From an uncultured Bacteroidota bacterium (GTDB lineage: Bacteria; Bacteroidota; Bacteroidia; Chitinophagales; Chitinophagaceae): DNA of 5,987 bases. The translations under genes were made by a program, and so were the position numbers. Under the pieces are notes generated by a model. That model was given only the letters and a program-made list of their open reading frames with translations. It ran no database searches and was not told where the DNA came from. The first letter of the stretch is position 1. The number at the start of each line of letters is the position of its first letter. This document shows positions 1 to 5,987 of this stretch, piece by piece. The stretch covers positions 1 to 5,987 of the forward strand of contig CAIWKU010000145.1 in the NCBI GenBank assembly GCA_903913355.1. Reading direction: 5' to 3'.

Positions 1-1654
1 CATTGCAGGAACCCGAAACGGGTGTTATACTGAATGTGGCTGTTTGAGATTGATTGGTTGGATTGGTAAACAAGCCAGTGATGATTTCGGAATTAACTCC
101 ACCCTGTACGCCTGATAAACCTCCAGTTACGGAAGGGGTGCTCCAACTATATAAAGTGCTATAAGGAATACCTATGTTTGAGCCATTAGATGGACTGAGG
201 CTGAATGCTTCTCCACTGCAAATAATAGAACTCATAGCAGTGATCGAAGCTGTTGGGTTTACACTGACAGTTAATGTGAAAACTGTTCCTGTACAATTTC
301 CTGAAACAGGAGTTATCAAGTATGTGGCAGTTTGGGTAGTTGTAGTAGAATTGATCAGAAAGCCAGAAATGATAGCAGAATTAGTAACGCTATCTCCATT
401 AGTTAAAGTGCCAGATACAGCAGGAGCAGCCCAACTGTATAGAGTACCTGCCGGAATAACACCCTGTATTCCGTTTACCGGATTAATAGTAAAGTAGCTC
501 CCATTGCAGGTAACGGCAGTTAAACTGGTAATAGAAGCAGATGGATTGACATTTACTGTAACGGTAAATGTATTACCAATGCAATTCACAGTAATAGGGG
601 ATATTGTATAAATAGCAGTTTGAAGAGTATTTGATTGATTGAATAAAGTGCCATTGATTAGCGTAGACATAGTTGAATTGCTAAACCCAGTTACACTAGC
701 TGTTACCGACGGGGAAGACCATGAGTAATTGGTTCCTGCTGGAATAATCCCATTGATTCCTTCAAGTGGCGTAATTGCGAAATCAGTACCCGTGCAGATG
801 GTAGCAGTTAATTCGGTAATAGAAGCCACTGGGTTAATGGAAACAATAAGTGTAAAAGGAGAAGTTGTACAATTTCCGTAAACAGGTGTTATAGAATAGG
901 TAGCTGTTTGAACAGTATTTGAATTATTAACCAGTGCTCCTGTAATGGTAGTAGCAGAGTTTCCGGATAATCCCCCATTCAGATAACTGGTAAGGGATGG
1001 AGCAGGCCATGTATATAAAGTTCCCGGAATTACAATCCCATTTGTACTATTTGCAGGATTCACACTGAATGGCGAATTACTGCAAGTAGTGGCTGTTATA
1101 GTATTGATCGTATTTACGGGGTTAATTGTTATAGAGATCGTAAATGAAGTACTTATGCAGTTCCCGGAAACTGGACTAATAGAATAAGTTGCTGATACAA
1201 CCTGATTGCTTGTGTTCAACAAAATGCCGCTAATACTACTTCCTGTTCCACTATTGCCACCTGTAAAACCAATGCCTGCTGGAGTTAGCCAGGTATAACT
1301 TGTTCCTGCAGGGATAGTCCCGTTTGCACCATTGGCAGGTGTGATGGAGAAACTGATGCCGCTGCAAATAGTGTCGGATATAGCAGAAATCGTTGCTACA
1401 GGGTTTACGGTAATACTTAATTTGAATGGGATACCTGCACAATATGCGCCGCCAGGCAATTGAGAATAGGGGGTGATTATATAAGTGATGATTGCATTGG
1501 CAGATGCAGAGGTATTTACCAGTGTGTCATTTATATTTCCTGTTCCGCTTGCATGGTTGCCTGTTACAGAACCGGCACTAACTGAAGATACCCATGAAAA
1601 TATACTTCCTGGCACAGAGGAAACGGGTGAATAATGTAAACCCTGATTGGAACA
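1..1654 (-). repeat. Tandem array of about 96-residue PKD-like repeats (288-bp period) inside the adhesin gene
   Basis: Six units can be aligned by their first Cys codon, at 1654, 1366, 1084, 796, 508 and 220 on the minus strand. The spacings are 288, 282, 288, 288 and 288 bp, so units are 96 or 94 residues; the sixth is cut by the window edge. A typical unit reads C-S/N-G, then F-x-I-x-P, NG, I-P-A-G-T-x-Y-x-W, P-x-V, a Gly/Ser/Asn-rich stretch, I-x-G-x-L-x-N, Q-T-A-T-Y-x-I-x-P-V-x-G-N-C, and finally F-T-L-T-V-x-V-N-P-x-A-S-I. The first unit (from 1654) is degenerate: it lacks the NG and IPAGT motifs but keeps both cysteines. Similarity is also visible in the DNA: 291-315 and 867-891 match at 22 of 25 bases. 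This fits the PKD-like repeat domains common in Bacteroidota adhesins; the family name is from memory, not from a search. Confidence 0.85.
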
Positions 1655-3718
1655 AACGGTTTGGGCAGTATCATTACCTGTGTTCAGGGGAAGTATTCTG
1701 AGTATAATGGAATCGATTGCTGGTGTAATAGGGCAAGAGCCTGTACTGTTTATATTACCTGTACCTGTTAAATACAAAGTGATGTTTCCGGCTGTTTTAT
1801 CGGAAGCGCTGAACGTATAATTTGTACTAAGTAAATTAGAATTGGAAAATGAACCTGAACCATTTGTTGTCCAGGAATACGAACTGGTAACAGAAGATGC
1901 TTTTCCTGATAAACCGATACTATTTGCATTATAGCAAAGTGTTGTATCATGAATACCCTGTATAGTGTCTGCAGGGATGATGTTTTTATAAATTACCTGT
2001 GTGTCTGAACAGGTAATGCCATTGGTTGTATACTGAACTACTACTGAATAGGCATAACCATCTGACAGTTGTACATACGGAAATTGTGCATTTGCAGAAC
2101 TTCCGGTTTCATAAGCAAAGCTTCCTCCATTTGATTGAATACTCCAGAGATAGGTATCAGATAAAAGAGCAGCACTGTACATTGGTATAAAAGGATTCTG
2201 ATCAAAATGGATGGATCCGCTATTGCAGGCAATCACATCATTTTGTAATTTAACACTGGCTGTGGTGAGTGTTTTGGTAACTGCCTGTGTACATCCATTA
2301 CTGGTTACTGAATAACTGATCAGTGCAGATCCTGAGCTAAGCATAGTTACCAAACCTGCATTGGTAATATTTGCTACTGCCGAATTACTGCTTGTCCATG
2401 CTCCGCCTGGTGTTATATCGGTAAGTGTGAGAGAACTTCCCAAGCATCCTCCATTGTTTCCATTGATTGATGCAACCACAGGTGTTGCTTTTACGGTTAC
2501 TGTAGTAGTAGCACTTGCCGCGCATCCTTTTGTATCAGTAAGTGTAAGCGAATAGGTACCGGAAGCGGCTGTACTTACCGTTGAAACAGAAGGTATACCT
2601 ACAGATGAGGAGAAATTATTGGGTCCGCTCCAGACATATGAGTAAGGCGTAGCGCCACCAAGAGCAGTGACATTCAGGCTTAGGGTATTGCCTGAACAAA
2701 TGGGGCTATTGCTGCTGATATTCACGCTCGGGACAGAATTAATACTTAGAGCAATGGCATTGGAAGCGGTAATGCAGGTATTACTCGATAAGCTAAATAC
2801 ATCTGGTCCCACCAGCACCCTATAATAAGCACCATCAGATGCGCTTACATTTGACAAAGAAAAATTATTGGCAGAAGGTCCTGGAGTGCCGATATTATTC
2901 CAAGTAGTTCCATTATCAAGGCTTTTTTGCCATTGATAAGCCGGACTGGTAAACGGACTGTTAATAAGGGATGTAGAGATAGTAGTGCTGGAGCCGGCAC
3001 AGATAGTTGAAGAAGTATTCAGTGAAATGGTTGCCTGTGGTGTACAAGCGGTAAAAAGAATATCATCCAATGCAAGATCATTACCACAGGCATTTGCCCC
3101 ACCCCAAAAATCAACCATTTCCAGTACAAGAGAAGTTGTTCCGGCAGGTAACGTAAATTGAAAGCCATATTGTTGCCAATTTGCCGGTCCGTTATTTGGA
3201 GATAATGGAAGATTACCAGTGTTATAAGTTGCAAGCAGAACACCCGAAGTATTTTTGATATTGAATATCACGTTTGCATACACAAGGCCACCGCCACAAA
3301 CTCCAACAGTATTTGGGGTATTTGCATTCGCTAGCCATGCTGAAAAATTAAAAGTGGATCCAGAACAAAGGCCAGTAACAGTTTCTTTAAAAAAAAGTGA
3401 TTTTCCGCCTCCCGCATTTACCAAAAACATATTTCCATTGGTATTCCCTGTATGATCACCACCTTTTGTCCATTCTGCTTTACCTGCATTTTGAAAAAGT
3501 GGGGTTAATACATAATTTCCATCCGTTCCAACATTTCCAAAATTATAATTGGTAGTACCAGCTGGTGCGGTAGAGGTAGAAGAACTGGTTGCACCCTGCC
3601 CAAAATCCTGCTTAAAAACAGGCGCCAGCGCGTTGTTGGGACAGAGTTGTGGTAATACACGAAAGCAGAACCACAACATACAGATCCCTGTTAACAGGAT
3701 GTGTTTGTAGGCTTTCAT
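1..3718 (-). CDS. Giant secreted adhesin-like protein with PKD/Ig-like repeats (N-terminal part, 3' end off window)
   Basis: The frame is open for 1239 codons from the ATG at 3718-3716 to the window edge. Residues 1-24 look like a Sec signal peptide: Lys2 and Lys5, then a hydrophobic core ILLTGICMLWFCF. The cleavage site is unclear, and Cys26 lacks a lipobox. Residues about 36-224 resemble the N-terminal jelly-roll domain of many Bacteroidota surface proteins, with GTDGNYVLTP, GGDHTGNTNG, a CGGG stretch and the closing motif CGNDLALDDILF. Next come an Ig-like module (about 228-326; YQWQKS, DGAYYRV), a PKD-like module (330-410; ICSGN, YVWSGP, GTYSLTLTDTKGC), a BIG2-like module (413-487; WTSSNSAVANI, GLVT) and two less clear Cys-containing beta modules (488-688). 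From Cys689 a tandem PKD-like array runs off the edge. No catalytic motif is visible. Inferred role: surface adhesion or extracellular scaffold. A type IX sorting domain would be expected at the unseen C-terminus. The exact ligand is unknown. Confidence 0.88.
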   Translation of the reverse strand, partial: MKAYKHILLTGICMLWFCFRVLPQLCPNNALAPVFKQDFGQGATSSSTSTAPAGTTNYNFGNVGTDGNYVLTPLFQNAGKAEWTKGGDHTGNTNGNMFLVNAGGGKSLFFKETVTGLCSGSTFNFSAWLANANTPNTVGVCGGGLVYANVIFNIKNTSGVLLATYNTGNLPLSPNNGPANWQQYGFQFTLPAGTTSLVLEMVDFWGGANACGNDLALDDILFTACTPQATISLNTSSTICAGSSTTISTSLINSPFTSPAYQWQKSLDNGTTWNNIGTPGPSANNFSLSNVSASDGAYYRVLVGPDVFSLSSNTCITASNAIALSINSVPSVNISSNSPICSGNTLSLNVTALGGATPYSYVWSGPNNFSSSVGIPSVSTVSTAASGTYSLTLTDTKGCAASATTTVTVKATPVVASINGNNGGCLGSSLTLTDITPGGAWTSSNSAVANITNAGLVTMLSSGSALISYSVTSNGCTQAVTKTLTTASVKLQNDVIACNSGSIHFDQNPFIPMYSAALLSDTYLWSIQSNGGSFAYETGSSANAQFPYVQLSDGYAYSVVVQYTTNGITCSDTQVIYKNIIPADTIQGIHDTTLCYNANSIGLSGKASSVTSSYSWTTNGSGSFSNSNLLSTNYTFSASDKTAGNITLYLTGTGNINSTGSCPITPAIDSIILRILPLNTGNDTAQTVCSNQGLHYSPVSSVPGSIFSWVSSVSAGSVTGNHASGTGNINDTLVNTSASANAIITYIITPYSQLPGGAYCAGIPFKLSITVNPVATISAISDTICSGISFSITPANGANGTIPAGTSYTWLTPAGIGFTGGNSGTGSSISGILLNTSNQVVSATYSISPVSGNCISTSFTISITINPVNTINTITATTCSNSPFSVNPANSTNGIVIPGTLYTWPAPSLTSYLNGGLSGNSATTITGALVNNSNTVQTATYSITPVYGNCTTSPFTLIVSINPVASITELTATICTGTDFAITPLEGINGIIPAGTNYSWSSPSVTASVTGFSNSTMSTLINGTLFNQSNTLQTAIYTISPITVNCIGNTFTVTVNVNPSASITSLTAVTCNGSYFTINPVNGIQGVIPAGTLYSWAAPAVSGTLTNGDSVTNSAIISGFLINSTTTTQTATYLITPVSGNCTGTVFTLTVSVNPTASITAMSSIICSGEAFSLSPSNGSNIGIPYSTLYSWSTPSVTGGLSGVQGGVNSEIITGLFTNPTNQSQTATFSITPVSGSCN

Positions 3719-3756
3719 AGGAATAGGATACCCTAATTTACGAAGGAAAAAGGCCT

Positions 3757-3781
3757 TGAGTTTCCTCTGAAAACAAACTCA
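3757..3781. repeat. Short perfect inverted repeat in the divergent promoter region
   Basis: TGAGTTT at 3757-3763 is mirrored exactly by AAACTCA at 3775-3781, giving a 7-bp stem with an 11-base spacer. It lies 38 bases upstream of the adhesin ATG. It could be an operator for a dimeric regulator or a hairpin in the adhesin leader. It overlaps the minus-strand candidate -7 element (3781-3774). A 7-bp repeat can arise by chance in AT-rich DNA, so any function is inference. Confidence 0.35.
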
Positions 3782-3800
3782 GTTAAAATACATTTTAGGT

Positions 3801-3820
3801 GGGTTTAATCACCCTTTTTT
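3801..3820 (+). other. Small GGGT/ACCC hairpin followed by six T residues
   Basis: GGGT (3801-3804) can pair with ACCC (3811-3814) around a six-base loop, and TTTTTT follows at 3815-3820. GGTG (3799-3802) could pair instead with CACC (3810-3813). The form resembles a very weak plus-strand intrinsic terminator, but no plus-strand gene precedes it, because the DNA to the left is antisense to the adhesin gene. It might stop antisense transcription away from the transporter, or mean nothing. A four-pair stem is too short for a firm call. Confidence 0.2.
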
Positions 3821-3874
3821 AGCATTGATATTTTATCGCTTTCTTTGTAGTAGTTTATCTATCAATTCGTCGCT

Positions 3875-5987
3875 ATGTGGTACAAAACAGGAAGGTTCAT
3901 TCTACAACAAAGAATTATTTTATTGGTAATACTGTTTGCAGCAACCTTTTTTATGGGTTGGAAGGCATCAAAAGTTCAGTTGAGCTATGATTTTACAAGG
4001 GCTTTGCCAACCGATAATCCTAAATACCGCGATTACCAACTTTTTCTGAAAAAATTCGGGGCAGATGGTAATACGCTTGTTGTTGGGATATCTTCAGAAC
4101 AATTCTTTACACCCGCATTTTTTAATTCGGTAGGCAGTCTTCACCAGCAAATCAAAAAAATACCCGGAGTAACAGAGGTACTCAGTATTCCTGAAGTCAT
4201 TAATCTCAAAAATGATACGGTCCGGCACCAATTGATTCCGGTTAAAATATTCCATTATCCGTTTACCAGTCAGACTTCTCTTGACAGTGCAAAAATCGAA
4301 TTTGAAAACCTCCCATTTTATAAAGGCCTTTTGTATAATCCCGAATTACATAGTTACCTATTGGCTATAACGGTTAATAAGGATACCATTAACAGCAAGA
4401 GCAGAACCAGGCTTATCACGGATATCAACAAAGAAATCAGCGAATTTGAAAAAGAAACCCATACTACCGTTTTTACCAGCGGTCTGCCTTTTATCAGAAC
4501 CACCATGGGTAACCGGATTAAGGACGAAATGAATTGGTTTTTATTGGGCTCTTTGGTATTATCTGTGATTACCCTGTTTGTTTTTTTCCGTTCAATCAGC
4601 GCTACTTTGATGAGTTTATTGGTTGTGGGAATGGGCGTAATCTGGAGTTTGGGCACCATTGTTTTATTGGGATATAAAATCACGCTGTTAACTGCATTAA
4701 TCCCGCCATTGGTAGTCGTTATCGGGATACCCAACTGCATCTATTTTTTAAATAAATACCATACTACTTATCGGGAAATACATAACAAGGAAGAAGCATT
4801 GGTTACCATGGTAGGTAGAATGGGAATTGTAACTCTTTTTTGCAATATAGCCGCTGCCATTGGATTTGCCGTTTTTGCGCTTACGCGGAGCGACTTATTA
4901 AAAGAGTTCGGTCAGGTTGCAGGGATCAATATCATGGCTTTGTTTTTTATTTCATTAATTTTTATTCCCTCTATTCTTAGTTATTTGCCTCCGCCCAAGC
5001 CAAAACATATGCGTTACCTGGATAATCGATTCCTTGAACAGGTATTGTTAAAAGTAGAAAAATGGGCATTTCACCATGCTAAGTGGGTATATGGAATCAC
5101 GCTGGTGATTACCGTTTTCGCGATTTTAGGAATTTTCCGTTTAAAAAGTGAAGGGTTTATTGTTGATGATCTTCCGCAAAGCGATAAAATCTTTACAGAC
5201 CTGAAATGGTTCGAAAAGAATTTTGGTGGCGTAATGCCCCTGGAAATTATGGTAGATACCAAAAAGAAAAAAGGATTATTCAGGATTAAGCCCATTGAAA
5301 AGATTGATGCACTATCTGCGTATATCGCATCAAACCCGGCTACCGCCCGACCATTATCTTTTGTAGAAGGATTAAAATTTGCCAAACAAGCCTATTTTGA
5401 TGGTGACAGCCTGAGTTATGCCATACCCTATGAATCAGATATGGCTTTTATGGCCCCTTACCTGCAAACAAAAAACGACAGTAATGCAAAAGCCGGAAAA
5501 GGTTTCACCAATCTGCTAAACAGTTTTATGGACAGTAATAAGCAGGTTGCAAGAATTAGTGTGAATATGAAGGATATCGGCAGTGCACGTTTGCCGGTTT
5601 TACTAAAAGAATTCGAGGCAAAAGCCAATGAATTGTTTGATACAGCCAGCTATAATGTAACATTTACCGGAAGTAGTATTAGTTTTCTTGAAGGATCGGG
5701 TTTTATTATCAAAGGACTCAAAGAAAGTATTCTATGGGCTTTTTTGTTGATCACCTTATGTATGTTTTACCTGTTTCGATCATTCAGAATATTGGTATGT
5801 TCATTGATTCCTAACCTCGTACCCTTACTGGTAACTGCTGGAGTTATGGGCTGGGTAGGCATTTCCCTGAAACCCTCAACAGTAATTGTATTCAGTGTGG
5901 CATTAGGTATTGCCATTGATGTTACCATACGTTTTCTGATCAATTATAAACAAGAACTACCATTGCGAAAGAATCAGGTAGCTGATA
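3875..5987 (+). CDS. RND-superfamily (MMPL/COG1033-like) inner-membrane exporter, 3' end off window
   Basis: The frame is open for 704 codons from ATG 3875. This is the first ATG after an in-frame TAG at 3851-3853, and no better start is visible. The topology is the RND pattern of two similar halves: TM1 (about 13-29), a periplasmic loop of about 190 residues, TM2-TM6 (about 221-239, 245-266, 269-292, 311-336, 347-371), TM7 (about 404-422), a second loop of about 190 residues, then TM8-TM10 (about 615-635, 638-663, 667-690). TM11, TM12 and the stop are missing only because the window ends. TM4 carries LTALIPPLVVVIGIPNC and then YFLNKYH, a signature I associate with Bacteroidota members of the family. 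TM10 carries GIAIDVTIRFLINY, with Asp682 in the usual place for proton coupling. Such proteins use the proton gradient to move hydrophobic or lipid-like compounds; the substrate here is unknown. A hopanoid/lipid transporter (HpnN-like) and a drug exporter are both possible. No adaptor or outer-membrane partner gene is visible. Confidence 0.9.
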   Translation, partial: MWYKTGRFILQQRIILLVILFAATFFMGWKASKVQLSYDFTRALPTDNPKYRDYQLFLKKFGADGNTLVVGISSEQFFTPAFFNSVGSLHQQIKKIPGVTEVLSIPEVINLKNDTVRHQLIPVKIFHYPFTSQTSLDSAKIEFENLPFYKGLLYNPELHSYLLAITVNKDTINSKSRTRLITDINKEISEFEKETHTTVFTSGLPFIRTTMGNRIKDEMNWFLLGSLVLSVITLFVFFRSISATLMSLLVVGMGVIWSLGTIVLLGYKITLLTALIPPLVVVIGIPNCIYFLNKYHTTYREIHNKEEALVTMVGRMGIVTLFCNIAAAIGFAVFALTRSDLLKEFGQVAGINIMALFFISLIFIPSILSYLPPPKPKHMRYLDNRFLEQVLLKVEKWAFHHAKWVYGITLVITVFAILGIFRLKSEGFIVDDLPQSDKIFTDLKWFEKNFGGVMPLEIMVDTKKKKGLFRIKPIEKIDALSAYIASNPATARPLSFVEGLKFAKQAYFDGDSLSYAIPYESDMAFMAPYLQTKNDSNAKAGKGFTNLLNSFMDSNKQVARISVNMKDIGSARLPVLLKEFEAKANELFDTASYNVTFTGSSISFLEGSGFIIKGLKESILWAFLLITLCMFYLFRSFRILVCSLIPNLVPLLVTAGVMGWVGISLKPSTVIVFSVALGIAIDVTIRFLINYKQELPLRKNQVAD

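Larger units (their letters stand above)
3719..3874. promoter_or_regulatory. Divergent intergenic region that must hold the promoters of both genes
   Basis: These 156 bp separate two divergent start codons, so both promoters should lie here unless they reach into the coding regions. Bacteroidota promoters use TTG near -33 and TAnnTTTG near -7. The best -7 candidates each have one mismatch: TGAGTTTG on the minus strand (3781-3774, 55 bases before the adhesin ATG) and TTTCTTTG on the plus strand (3840-3847, 27 bases before the transporter ATG). Neither has a convincing -33 partner at normal spacing, so neither is called as a promoter. No Shine-Dalgarno sequence precedes either start, as is usual in this phylum. 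The region also holds two short inverted repeats, listed separately. Confidence 0.5.

Noticed and set aside
174..497. Open plus-strand frame of 107 codons
   Set aside because: It lies antisense to the adhesin repeat array, where a much longer frame with clear domain motifs runs through. It is hydrophobic and low-complexity, as expected from the reverse of Thr/Asn/Val-rich coding.
1..1654. CRISPR array or satellite-like repeat as the source of the regular spacing
   Set aside because: The 288-bp period is a multiple of three, the frame stays open throughout, and the units align as protein domains. There are no short identical repeats with unique spacers.
3019..3243. Minus-strand frame of 74 codons in a different phase from the adhesin
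   Set aside because: It overlaps the jelly-roll coding region, whose conserved motifs belong to the long frame. It is a shadow.
3641..3645. Possible lipoprotein signal at Cys26 of the adhesin
   Set aside because: The residues before the Cys are LPQL. Position -1 is Leu instead of Gly, Ala or Ser, so the lipobox rule fails; an ordinary Sec signal fits better.
3801..3820. Intrinsic terminator between the two genes
   Set aside because: The stem is only four pairs and no plus-strand gene precedes it, so it cannot end either annotated transcript. It is kept only as a low-confidence hairpin.
4354..4740. Open minus-strand frame of 128 codons
   Set aside because: It is antisense to the TM2-TM4 region of the RND transporter, whose frame shows strong family motifs. 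The translated product has no recognisable domain.
5071..5385. Open minus-strand frame of 104 codons
   Set aside because: It is antisense to TM7 and the second periplasmic loop of the transporter, with no motif or supporting context.

Overview
The window looks like chromosomal DNA from a member of the Bacteroidota, possibly a Chitinophagaceae-like lineage; the genus cannot be fixed from this sequence. The pointers are moderately AT-rich DNA, no Shine-Dalgarno sequence before either start, a huge secreted protein built from Bacteroidota-style PKD/Ig-like modules, and an RND transporter with the 'IGIPNC.Y.LNKYH' signature that I associate with Bacteroidota members of the family.

There are two real genes, transcribed divergently from a 156-bp intergenic region, and both run off the window. 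On the minus strand, 3718 down to 1 is an uninterrupted frame of 1239 codons. It encodes the N-terminal part of a giant cell-surface or secreted adhesin-like protein: signal peptide, a jelly-roll-like N-terminal domain, an Ig-like module, a PKD-like module, a BIG2-like module, two less clear beta modules, then a tandem array of PKD-like repeats about 96 residues long that continues past the left edge. On the plus strand, 3875 to 5987 encodes 704 residues of an RND-superfamily (MMPL/COG1033-like) inner-membrane exporter with ten of the expected twelve membrane helices; the last two and the stop lie beyond the right edge.

Nothing ties the two products into one pathway except divergent neighbourhood. 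The adhesin-like protein should be exported, by Sec and then probably by the type IX system if its unseen C-terminus carries the sorting domain. The RND protein would sit in the inner membrane and move an unknown, probably lipidic or hydrophobic, substrate.

I see no RNA genes, mobile elements, CRISPR array or origin. I found no convincing new system. The most noteworthy features are the regular 288-bp repeat with a fixed Cys pair 71 residues apart, the complete absence of Lys, Arg and His across at least 473 residues of the array, and an unusual helix-10 motif in the transporter.
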